A DNA stretch of 7,606 nucleotides from Erysipelotrichaceae bacterium. Lineage in GTDB: Bacteria > Bacillota_I > Bacilli_A > Erysipelotrichales > Coprobacillaceae. The stretch covers positions 1-7,606 of the forward strand of contig JAJQGQ010000107.1 of the NCBI GenBank assembly GCA_021200395.1, in the 5' to 3' direction. Shown here in pieces: positions 1 through 5,567 of this stretch. The position numbers were made by a program, and so were the translations under genes. The stretch's first letter is position 1. Each line of letters starts with the position of its first letter. The notes below the pieces were generated by a model, which saw only the letters and a list, made by a program, of their open reading frames with translations, searched no databases and was not told the DNA's origin.

Positions 1-24
1 AGATAATTTATCTCCAAACCTCAT
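1..24 (-). CDS. 5' end of a divergent gene, cut by the window edge
   Basis: Eight codons (MRFGDKLS) start at an ATG at 24-22 and run off the window. The start is supported by a GGAGG at 33-37 with 8 nt spacing and by a well-formed promoter just upstream (52-79). Nothing about function can be read from eight residues. A short start followed by a basic residue and 'DKLS' would suit many small cytoplasmic proteins, including HTH regulators, but that is only a guess. Its position, divergent from the lipoprotein gene and sharing a region with a palindrome, would suit a regulator. An alternative ATG three codons upstream (32-30) gives only ATG AAG TTA TGA and is not a gene. Confidence 0.55.
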
Positions 25-51
25 AACTTCATCCTCCAAACCTATTATAAA

Positions 52-79
52 ATTATATATGAAATCAACTAATTTTCAA
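52..79 (-). promoter_or_regulatory. Promoter of the divergent left-edge gene
   Basis: On the minus strand a TTGAAA -35 box (79-74) is followed after 16 nt by a perfect TATAAT -10 box (57-52). Transcription would begin near position 45, leaving a leader of about 20 nt that carries GGAGG before the ATG at 24. A second TATAAT at 49-44 lacks a good -35 at normal spacing. This is a housekeeping (sigma-A-type) promoter by consensus. Confidence 0.6.
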
Positions 80-195
80 CGAATCCAAAAAATATTTTTT
101 GTCCACTTCATTGTCCAAAGAATAAAAAAACACGGCATTTATTATTCTGTGAACAATTCAAATTTATTTTTATAAAAAGTGTAATATTTTGACTA

Positions 196-212
196 ATTGT
201 GTGATACACAAT
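196..212. promoter_or_regulatory. 17-bp perfect palindrome, probable operator
   Basis: ATTGTGTGATACACAAT is a perfect inverted repeat with 7-bp arms and a 3-nt centre (GAT). It overlaps a looser, wider dyad, TGTGA...TCACA, at 200-220. It lies about 40 bp upstream of the lipoprotein -35 box and about 120 bp from the divergent promoter. There is no T-run after it, so it is not a terminator. A binding site for a dimeric regulator, possibly the product of the divergent gene, is the natural reading, but the regulator family cannot be named. Confidence 0.45.
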
Positions 213-240
213 GTGTCACATAATTGGACAAAGAAAAAAA
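213..240 (+). repeat. Copy 1 of a dispersed 28-bp intergenic repeat
   Basis: This stretch reads GTGTCACA, five bases, then GGACAAAGAAAAA. It matches 5510-5537 at 24 of 28 ungapped positions and in the same + orientation. The two copies sit in unrelated intergenic regions, one upstream of the lipoprotein gene and one between the anti-sigma terminator and the next minus-strand gene. It could be the end of a mobile element remnant or a small non-coding repeat. It is not centred on a promoter in both places. Confidence 0.45.
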
Positions 241-250
241 TTCAAACACA

Positions 251-279
251 TTGAAAGTACCTAATAGTATTGATAAAAT
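251..279 (+). promoter_or_regulatory. Promoter of the lipoprotein gene
   Basis: A TTGAAA -35 box (251-256) and a TAAAAT -10 box (274-279) are separated by exactly 17 nt. The -10 is preceded by TGA, giving an extended -10 element. The start of transcription would be near 286, so the leader is only about 20 nt and consists mostly of the ribosome binding site. This is a housekeeping-type promoter and leaves no space for a riboswitch. Confidence 0.7.
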
Positions 280-306
280 ATATTTTATTAATAAGGAGGG
301 GAAAAA

Positions 307-1701
307 ATGTTAAAACGTATTGGTACTATTTGTTTATCACTTTTATTAGCTATAAGTTTAACTGCTTGTGGTAGTTCAAACGAAGATACTGAAAGTGATG
401 AAACAGCTATTGAGACAAATGAGGAAGAAGTATTGTATAGTGGTACATGTGAGGATGGCCTGTCTTGGGAAATTAGAGGATCAACACTTACTATTAGTGG
501 TGATGGTGAAATGAAGGACTATAGCAATTTTAGTGCACCTTGGAATGAAACAAATGAAATAAGAACAAGTGTGACTTCAGTAGTGATTGAAGAAGGAGTT
601 ATGTCTATCGGTAATTATGCTTTTTATCGTATGAGTACTATTACTGATTTCACTATGGCTGATACAGTTACTTCTATTGGTGGTGATGCTTTTGAAGCAT
701 GTACTGGTTTAGTAAATCTACAGTTAAGTAGAAATATGGCTTATATTTATGGTAGTGCTTTTAGAGAATGTGATGGTTTAACTGAATTATCTTTGCCTGC
801 GATTGTTAAGATTTATTATGATGCTTTTTATGCATGTTCTTCTATTACGACTCTTTATTTAGGAAGTCGATTACAATTTATGGGAGAAGATTCTTTTGAA
901 TACAATCATCTTGAAGCTATCTATTATAGTGGTTCCGAAGATGAATGGAGTGCCATTGAAAAAGATAGGTGTCGTATTACTACTGAAAATATTACTTATA
1001 ATTATGTCATACCTGATAGTGAATCTACAATTCAGTTGCCTAATTATTTAATGGAAGATGATAGTGAAGTATTGAATGTATTAAGTAATAGTGATGTATT
1101 AGGAAATGATAGTCTTATTCGTACTAAAGTGACACATATTTATTTTGTAGATAGTTTAGATAATATGGGTAGCTATGCATGGGATGCATCTCAATATCAA
1201 AATGGATCTGTTATGGCATGGTATGAGGATGGTAATTTATATATCGGTGCTGAAGGTACTATTGAGCTTTATTCAGGTTCGTATTTGTTTGCTTATTATT
1301 CAAATTTAGAATCGATTGATTTTGGTAGTAATTTTTCAACAACAAAAGCCAAAACAATGGAAGGTATGTTCCTTGATTGTACTAAATTAACTTCATTAGA
1401 TGTTAGTTGCTTTGATACAGCCAATGTGACAAAAATGGATCAAATGTTCCAGAATTGCGTTAGATTAACATCTTTAGATTTAAGTAACTTTGATACATCA
1501 AATGTCACAAATATGAATTATATGTTCTCAAAATGTATAGCATTAGCATCTTTGGATGTAAGTAGTTTTGATACATCAAACGTTAAGAGCATGGTTGAAA
1601 TGTTTTGTCGTTGTAAAGCGTTAACTGATTTAGACATTAGTAACTTTGATATGGATCATGCTAAAACTGATGATATGTTTAAAAGTACGATATACGAATA
1701 A
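307..1701 (+). CDS. Lipoprotein with BspA-like LRR and DUF285 repeats
   Basis: This is a surface-exposed lipoprotein of 464 residues. A signal peptide (1-20) ends in the lipobox LTAC, with Cys21 as the lipidated residue. An acidic linker (22-42) follows. Residues 45-82 match the short 'SGTCEDGLSWEI...LTISGDGEM' module that often precedes BspA-type repeats. Residues 90-206 form irregular LRR_5 repeats ('IGNYAFYRMSTITDF', 'IGGDAFEACTGLVNL'). Residues 350-460 form 26-residue DUF285 repeats built on 'MF..C..LTSLDLS.FDTSNVT.M'. The start is fixed by AAGGAGGGG at 293-301 before the ATG. There is no LPXTG or C-terminal membrane segment, so the lipid is the only anchor. Families of this type are linked to adhesion or protein binding at the surface of host-associated bacteria. 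The ligand cannot be predicted. The gene is monocistronic, with its own promoter and terminator. Confidence 0.88.
   Translation: MLKRIGTICLSLLLAISLTACGSSNEDTESDETAIETNEEEVLYSGTCEDGLSWEIRGSTLTISGDGEMKDYSNFSAPWNETNEIRTSVTSVVIEEGVMSIGNYAFYRMSTITDFTMADTVTSIGGDAFEACTGLVNLQLSRNMAYIYGSAFRECDGLTELSLPAIVKIYYDAFYACSSITTLYLGSRLQFMGEDSFEYNHLEAIYYSGSEDEWSAIEKDRCRITTENITYNYVIPDSESTIQLPNYLMEDDSEVLNVLSNSDVLGNDSLIRTKVTHIYFVDSLDNMGSYAWDASQYQNGSVMAWYEDGNLYIGAEGTIELYSGSYLFAYYSNLESIDFGSNFSTTKAKTMEGMFLDCTKLTSLDVSCFDTANVTKMDQMFQNCVRLTSLDLSNFDTSNVTNMNYMFSKCIALASLDVSSFDTSNVKSMVEMFCRCKALTDLDISNFDMDHAKTDDMFKSTIYE
1366..1683 (+). repeat. 78-bp in-frame tandem repeats (DUF285 units)
   Basis: The 3' end of the lipoprotein gene is a tandem array with a 78-bp (26-codon) period. 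The anchor dipeptide Met-Phe recurs at residues 354, 380, 406, 432 and 457, and three of the units contain 'SxFDTxNV'. The DNA copies are diverged but alike enough ('tttgatacatcaaatgt' type blocks at about 1410, 1488 and 1566) to allow copy-number change by slippage or recombination. The last unit is degraded ('FDMDHAKTDDMF') and probably caps the array. Confidence 0.75.
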
Positions 1702-1733
1702 AAACAACTGGTCAAATCGACCAGTTGTTTTTT
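1701..1733. terminator. Bidirectional intrinsic terminator between convergent genes
   Basis: A perfect 13-bp stem (AAAACAACTGGTC, 1701-1713, with its complement at 1719-1731) closes a 5-nt loop. The T-run on the plus strand is six bases (1728-1733), ending the lipoprotein transcript directly after its TAA. On the minus strand the A-rich arm gives TTTT, so the same hairpin can end the convergent transcript, whose stop codon is at 1740-1742. Confidence 0.9.
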
Positions 1734-1739
1734 ATATCA

Positions 1740-1952
1740 CTAATCCAATATAACATCAGGTCGTCCTAAATTTTTTGGAGGATGAGTGCCATACTTTTCA
1801 ATTGTATAATCAAAATTATCTTCAACACATTTTTCTAACTCCTTGCCATATTCAATTTGATCAAAGTCTATAGTTGGTGGGAAATTCGCTGAATATTCAA
1901 AAGTGCATATAAAATCATACATAGCCTTATCTAATCGTTTGTTTATTCTCAT
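1740..1952 (-). CDS. 70-residue hypothetical protein coupled to the metallopeptidase gene
   Basis: I do not recognise a named family. The protein is small, soluble and acidic towards its C terminus, with no signal peptide, membrane segment or cysteine pair. Visible features are an N-terminal basic helix (MRINKRLDKAMYDFI), a central 'PPTIDFDQIEYGKELEKCVEDNFDYTIEKYG' spread over about residues 25-55, and the tail 'GRPDVILD'. Its ATG overlaps the TGA of the upstream metallopeptidase gene as ATGA, and a weak AAAGGA lies inside that gene, so translation is probably coupled. That implies a joint function, such as a partner or regulator of the peptidase. Small proteins follow minor head protein genes in some phages, so a phage origin for the pair is possible but unproven. 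It ends at the bidirectional terminator. Confidence 0.7.
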   Translation of the reverse strand: MRINKRLDKAMYDFICTFEYSANFPPTIDFDQIEYGKELEKCVEDNFDYTIEKYGTHPPKNLGRPDVILD

Positions 1953-2653
1953 TTTACTCTTCCTTTCATTGTTTTTAATTTCTTTTCAAAATATTTTAAG
2001 GATCTAGGAAAATATTTTTTCATTACCTTATATCTTTGATTATCAAATTGACATTCATACATATGAGCGAATGCTTCATCAGTACTAGCTGTTTGATCAT
2101 AATTCCAATAATCCATTCCATGTCCAGAAACACCTACTATTTTCCCATCAGTTAATCCTTCCATCAAATCAGATACGGCAGAATGCAAACGCATGTCATT
2201 TAATTCAGCACCGATAGCTAAATCAATTTGATTGTAATTTTTTAATTTATTTTTTCTACCATAACTAATACGATAATCTAATACATCCTGATTTAATAGC
2301 TTCTCATATAAATAATCGCTTAATATATTTCCTAAGGCATCATCAATCAAATGACCATGTTCATGAAACCATGTCACTCCTACACCTCTAGGATTAACAA
2401 TATCAGCAGCACTATTTAATTTGATTTTTTTGTTCCCAGCAAAATTATAACAAGGAATCCCCATATAATCAAGTGATTCAATCGTATCATTCCCAACAAA
2501 ATTAACATATGCTTTCTTTCCTAATTTTGTACCATGTGAAAAACGTTCCTGTAATACTTTTCGATATGCCTCATCAATAGTGACATCTTGACAAGATAAT
2601 TGCTTTTTAAACTTACCTAAATCTGATTGTGGATTGTACTTTTCTATTTTCAT
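1949..2653 (-). CDS. Stand-alone HEXXH zinc metallopeptidase-like protein, phage minor-head type
   Basis: This is a cytoplasmic protein of 234 residues with no signal peptide. The motif HEHGH at 97-101 ('TWFHEHGHLIDD') is a classic zinc-binding HEXXH. A downstream block 'STDEAFAHMYE' (190-200) offers Glu193 as a likely third ligand. A conserved-looking Gly/His block 'LMEGLTDGKIVGVSGHGMDYW' spans about 163-183. This order of motifs, with the 'QFDNQRYKVMKKYFP' tail, resembles from memory the C-terminal metallopeptidase-like domains of phage minor head proteins of Firmicutes. Here the domain stands alone, without the portal-binding Mu F/SPP1 gp7 part. The ATG at 2653 is chosen because AAGGAG (2660-2665) lies 6 nt upstream. 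The open frame extends to 2695, but that would start inside a terminator. It overlaps the 70-residue gene by ATGA. The substrate is unknown. Confidence 0.75.
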   Translation of the reverse strand: MKIEKYNPQSDLGKFKKQLSCQDVTIDEAYRKVLQERFSHGTKLGKKAYVNFVGNDTIESLDYMGIPCYNFAGNKKIKLNSAADIVNPRGVGVTWFHEHGHLIDDALGNILSDYLYEKLLNQDVLDYRISYGRKNKLKNYNQIDLAIGAELNDMRLHSAVSDLMEGLTDGKIVGVSGHGMDYWNYDQTASTDEAFAHMYECQFDNQRYKVMKKYFPRSLKYFEKKLKTMKGRVK

Positions 2654-2684
2654 TAAATTCTCCTTAACGCGTCTTTCAAACAAC

Positions 2685-2707
2685 AAAAAAGGCAACCTCA
2701 GTTGCCT
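2685..2707 (-). terminator. Intrinsic terminator inside the metallopeptidase leader
   Basis: On the minus strand the stem AGGCAAC / GTTGCCT (7 bp, loop TGAG) is followed by TTTTTT at 2690-2685. It lies only about 32 nt before the metallopeptidase ATG. It is preceded, 3 nt away, by a second hairpin, GCTATC-AAAAT-GATAGC (2710-2726). A terminator here must either be read through or regulated for the gene to be expressed, or else it ends a separate short RNA. Confidence 0.75.
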
Positions 2708-2738
2708 AAGCTATCATTTTGATAGCAATAATATTTAG

Positions 2739-2756
2739 TTATATATGAAAGAGCAT
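2739..2756 (-). other. Candidate 5-codon leader ORF (MLFHI) with consensus ribosome binding site
   Basis: AGGAGGT at 2762-2768 lies 5 nt before an ATG that reads only MLFHI before TAA. The ribosome binding site is stronger than those of several real genes here. Downstream come two hairpins, the second being an intrinsic terminator, then the metallopeptidase gene. This is the layout of a translated leader peptide controlling attenuation. It could equally be the start of a decayed gene. No conserved regulatory codon run (such as repeated His or Trp codons) is present. Confidence 0.35.
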
Positions 2757-2771
2757 AAAATACCTCCTACT

Positions 2772-2777
2772 ATTATA
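2772..2777 (-). promoter_or_regulatory. Possible -10 box upstream of the leader ORF
   Basis: A perfect TATAAT (minus strand, 2777-2772) lies between the lectin-esterase terminator and the leader ORF, where a promoter for the metallopeptidase pair is needed. No good -35 lies 16-18 nt upstream; the base run there is AAAATC. Transcription would start around 2765, inside the AGGAGGT itself, which would weaken initiation on the short ORF. The true start may use the overlapping TATATA slightly upstream. Confidence 0.35.
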
Positions 2778-2816
2778 TATACGCGGAAAATTTCGATTTT
2801 TCTTTTTTTTAAAGAA

Positions 2817-2859
2817 ACAATAAAAAAGATGGATTTGCATCCATCTTAATCATAATAAT
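2817..2859 (-). repeat. Direct repeat copy A (43 bp), contains the lectin-esterase terminator
   Basis: Positions 2817-2859 align without gaps to 5525-5567 at 39 of 43 positions, in the same orientation. Within the inner 37 bp only two bases differ. The copy includes a whole terminator plus about 12 bp upstream that, in the other copy, are the last codons and stop of the anti-sigma gene. Here the equivalent bases are non-coding but still read Asn-Tyr-Tyr-Asp-stop in that frame, against Asp-Tyr-His-Asp-stop in the other copy. Confidence 0.8.
2822..2847 (-). terminator. Terminator of the membrane protein/lectin-esterase transcript
   Basis: On the minus strand a 9-bp perfect stem AAGATGGAT / ATCCATCTT with loop GCAA is followed by TTTTTT (2827-2822). 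It lies 22 nt beyond the TAG of the lectin-esterase gene. The GCAA tetraloop is a stable GNRA loop. There is no useful T-run on the plus strand, so it works in one direction only. Confidence 0.88.
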
Positions 2860-2868
2860 TTATTCACA

Positions 2869-4746
2869 CTATCCATCCCATTCACAAATAAAATGACCAT
2901 AAACATAACTATCATTATTAGCAATATCATCCCACTGTCCAGGAACTATAAAATATGATTTTCCCCTTCTATATGCTGTACTGATAGCACCATAATATTG
3001 TGATCCATTATAATTATCAGGTTCACCAACACCCCAATTTTCATATATTACTTCTTCTCCATTTTCCCAGATTTCCCAATTTGTAGAACCGTTAACATTT
3101 TGAATACCAATAAAAACGTTTTCACTACCAGCTAATGGTTTAATATAATCAAAAATAAATTTCTGTTCTTCTGATGAAGTTATTGTTACTAGATAACCTC
3201 CCAATGATTCACAATAATCTTTTGCTTCTTCCCACGTAGTAATAGAAGAATCCTCAAAATATTTATAATAATGACCATTGTATTCAACTGCATCAGCTAA
3301 AATATCCACTGTTTCAAAATCAGTATAAATATTAATTTCAGTATTTTTACTACTACGTATTTCTACTTCTTTAGTGAAATAATTCGAGGCATTATCGTTA
3401 TCGGTAACTGTAATGGTATAATTGCCTTTTGGCAGTTCTAAGGAGATAGAATCTGAGCTTGAAACGGTAAAAATGTCAGAATAGTCTTCATTTAATGGTT
3501 CATAATTAAAAATCCCAAAAAGATATCCAAATTTTTCACCAGTTATTTCTACTGTGTAATTATCATATAAGTTAGAATCAACATCATACACATTCAATGT
3601 AGAAGTTGTATTATATGTAATATCTCCAAATCCACTATCAATCTTACTTAATGCTTCTTGAACAGCACTGGCATAAGCTTGTGCACCCTTGTAATTTGGA
3701 TGCATAGAGCCACTACTAATATTTTTTTGAATAACATCGCTTTTATCAATATTCTCTTGCGTATTTGATATAAACATAAGACCATTTATATAAGCATCAT
3801 CCGCACCAGCTTCATGCCCACTAAAAGCATCCTTAACATCAACATAAATAGCTTGATCAGTATTAAGACTATAGACAATCTGTTTAATATAACTATCAAA
3901 GATATCGACAGTACTATTAATGAGATAACCAGCAAGATAACCGCACCACCAATTATTCGTTGATTTTGCATCATCGTCCATATATATAAGTCTTGGATAA
4001 CCTGCCACAACCAAAGTTGCTTCGGGAGCTTCCTGCAAAATTTCTTTATAAACCTTCTCTAATTTTTCAGCAATACCATCTGTTTTCCAAAAGTCACCAA
4101 TTTTATCATAAAGCATATCTTTAAGACCGTTCGGAGAGAATCCAATACCAGTACCAATAGCTTTAGTAATAACTGTTGAAAATTCCATGTCATTACCACC
4201 AATTGTTAAAGTGACATAATCAACCATTACATCATCAGGTAATGAAGTAATGGTATCAATTTGATAATCTAAAGAATATGAATATGTTACATAATCTTCT
4301 TCATATTCATTATTAGTAGATACATTAACCGTTACATATTTAGGTTGCTTTTCTCCACCATTACTTTTTGACAACACATTTTCTGTCGTTGCACCACTAG
4401 CTGCACCAAAATACCATGTGCCATCATCCACGCCAGAAATACGATATAACACATCATTTAAATCACTATTGCTTTCTCCTTTAACAGAATTAAGACTAAC
4501 CCCATTGTATTCAATAAGCCCTCCCCAAGCTAATGTTGATCGATGAGCAATCCAATCTTCACATATATATTTGTTTGACCTATCTTGGCCATAATATGGT
4601 TCTATCCCTTCCCCAGAAGAAAATGAATCGCCCAACGAAACAACTACTGGCATGTCAGTACTACTTGCAGCACTGACAGGTGTAACAACTACAATATTTG
4701 TAAGAATAATAAATATGGAAATAAATGAACATATGATTTTTTTCAT
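2869..4746 (-). CDS. Secreted SGNH/GDSL esterase with C-terminal C-type lectin domain
   Basis: The 625-residue exported protein has a signal peptide at 1-26 (cleavage near VSA/AS). The SGNH hydrolase domain (33-370) resembles the SEST-like group. It shows block I GDSFSSGEG (39-47, nucleophile Ser41), block II GAASGA (114-119), block III GGND (183-186) and block V SMHPN (347-351, catalytic His349). Cys62 and Cys268 could form a disulfide. Residues 380-475 look like a small beta-sandwich linker of the CNA-B/carboxypeptidase-regulatory kind. Residues 488-625 are a C-type lectin domain: Cys512 and Cys621 form the canonical outer disulfide, with EPDN (575-578) and QWDD (604-607) where EPN and WND normally bind Ca2+ and sugar. 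The family suggests ester or acyl removal from a glycan-bearing target, steered by the lectin. The target is unknown. The ATG overlaps the previous gene's TGA (ATGA), with AAGGAG 11 nt upstream. No cell-wall anchor is seen. Confidence 0.88.
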   Translation of the reverse strand: MKKIICSFISIFIILTNIVVVTPVSAASSTDMPVVVSLGDSFSSGEGIEPYYGQDRSNKYICEDWIAHRSTLAWGGLIEYNGVSLNSVKGESNSDLNDVLYRISGVDDGTWYFGAASGATTENVLSKSNGGEKQPKYVTVNVSTNNEYEEDYVTYSYSLDYQIDTITSLPDDVMVDYVTLTIGGNDMEFSTVITKAIGTGIGFSPNGLKDMLYDKIGDFWKTDGIAEKLEKVYKEILQEAPEATLVVAGYPRLIYMDDDAKSTNNWWCGYLAGYLINSTVDIFDSYIKQIVYSLNTDQAIYVDVKDAFSGHEAGADDAYINGLMFISNTQENIDKSDVIQKNISSGSMHPNYKGAQAYASAVQEALSKIDSGFGDITYNTTSTLNVYDVDSNLYDNYTVEITGEKFGYLFGIFNYEPLNEDYSDIFTVSSSDSISLELPKGNYTITVTDNDNASNYFTKEVEIRSSKNTEINIYTDFETVDILADAVEYNGHYYKYFEDSSITTWEEAKDYCESLGGYLVTITSSEEQKFIFDYIKPLAGSENVFIGIQNVNGSTNWEIWENGEEVIYENWGVGEPDNYNGSQYYGAISTAYRRGKSYFIVPGQWDDIANNDSYVYGHFICEWDG

Positions 4747-5441
4747 GATACCATCAACTCCTTAGATGCCAATTCATCGAGTGTCTCAGCATTGATTTCA
4801 TCAACAGTTATGATATTACTATCATTAGGTATAATACGATTAAAATAATTTGTATAAGAATCATAAGATATAATATATTCACTCTCTGATACATATGTTT
4901 CTGTTTCATCTGTATGAGACAGTATATACGAAGTTGGATAAGCAAAGAATTCACCATCGATACAATAAATATACCAATAATAATCATCATCACTTATATA
5001 TAAAAGGTTATATATAGGATGATAAGTTGTAGATGTTTCATCAATGACTTCTTCACTATAATATGTTCCATCAATAGTATAAGAGGAAGTCACTTGTGAA
5101 GCATCAAATCCTCTTGCATTAAATAATTCAACCGTCTCTTGTTCCATTGTTGTTTGACTAGATATTGTGACTTTGATTGTCCCTAAAACTTCACTAGAAT
5201 TTAAAACTTCTTCTGCTAAGTCAATATCCTCTAAATCTTCTAGTGCTATATCATCCTCTTCTTCATCTTGTTCAATTGTTTCTTCCTTGTTAAAAATATC
5301 AGAAATAACTGGAATATCGACAATGTCAAAATATGCTAATGAAAAAACAATACCTGATAATACTAAAACAATAGCTAAAATAATGAGAAATATTTTTAAA
5401 AATGATTTTTTCTTTTTATTTTGCTTCTTTCTTTTTGCCAT
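4743..5441 (-). CDS. Single-pass membrane protein of unknown function, coupled to the lectin-esterase
   Basis: I recognise no family in this 232-residue protein. The N terminus is strongly basic (MAKRKKQNKKKK), then one hydrophobic segment at about 15-38, so it is anchored with the C terminus outside. A very acidic stretch (52-78, 'EETIEQDEEEDDIALEDLEDIDLAEE') leads to a Tyr- and Thr-rich extracytoplasmic domain (80-232) of likely beta structure, with 'DDDYYWYIYCIDGEFFAYPTSYI' features around 151-173. AAGGAGG (5449-5455) lies 7 nt before the ATG. The TGA overlaps the lectin-esterase ATG, so the two are coupled and probably act together, for example as a membrane tether, chaperone or sensor for the enzyme. 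That role is inference. No convincing housekeeping or ECF promoter lies in the 85 bp between the preceding terminator and this gene, so readthrough or an unrecognised promoter must be used. Confidence 0.75.
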   Translation of the reverse strand: MAKRKKQNKKKKSFLKIFLIILAIVLVLSGIVFSLAYFDIVDIPVISDIFNKEETIEQDEEEDDIALEDLEDIDLAEEVLNSSEVLGTIKVTISSQTTMEQETVELFNARGFDASQVTSSYTIDGTYYSEEVIDETSTTYHPIYNLLYISDDDYYWYIYCIDGEFFAYPTSYILSHTDETETYVSESEYIISYDSYTNYFNRIIPNDSNIITVDEINAETLDELASKELMVS

Positions 5442-5509
5442 AAGGCTTCCTCCTTATAATAGTATCAAATTACTCATATTTTAAATGATTAACGACAATA
5501 AAAAAAGAC

Positions 5510-5537
5510 GTGTCACAAAAACGGACAAAGAAAAAGA
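5510..5537 (+). repeat. Copy 2 of the dispersed 28-bp intergenic repeat
   Basis: This copy matches 213-240 at 24 of 28 positions (GTGTCACA, five variable bases, GGACAAAGAAAAA). It overlaps the T-run side of the anti-sigma terminator and lies upstream of the membrane protein gene, but in the opposite orientation to that gene compared with copy 1 and the lipoprotein gene. That orientation difference argues against a shared promoter element. Confidence 0.45.
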
Positions 5538-5567
5538 TGGACTTGCATCCATCTTAATCATGATAAT
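5525..5567 (-). repeat. Direct repeat copy B (43 bp), spans the 3' end of the anti-sigma gene
   Basis: This is the partner of 2817-2859 (39 of 43 positions identical). It covers the last four codons and stop of the anti-sigma gene and the terminator behind it. Because it includes real coding sequence, it is probably the original, and copy A the derived or displaced one. The two copies enclose exactly the membrane protein and lectin-esterase genes. Confidence 0.8.
5530..5555 (-). terminator. Terminator of the sigma/anti-sigma operon
   Basis: The minus-strand stem AAGATGGA / TCCATCTT (8 bp, 6-nt loop TGCAAG) is followed by TTTTTCTTT. The upstream arm overlaps the TAA stop codon of the anti-sigma gene (5556-5554), so a ribosome finishing translation would cover part of the hairpin. 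That may permit some readthrough into the downstream pair. The T-run is broken by one C, so it is probably weaker than the copy at 2822-2847. Confidence 0.8.

Noticed and set aside
142..153. 12-mer TTATTCTGTGAA also found on the minus strand at 7501-7512, upstream of both the lipoprotein and sigma genes
   Set aside because: Twelve-base matches between the strands of an AT-rich 7.6-kb window are expected by chance, and no -10 element lies at matching spacing in the two places.
2654..2695. Upstream extension of the metallopeptidase frame (MPFLLFERRVKENL)
   Set aside because: It would start inside the intrinsic terminator stem and T-run and has no ribosome binding site. AAGGAG is correctly placed for the ATG at 2653.
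3786..4010. Hydrophobic minus-strand 74-codon frame inside the esterase gene
   Set aside because: Fully inside the SGNH coding sequence in another frame, and its apparent hydrophobicity comes from AT-rich codons.
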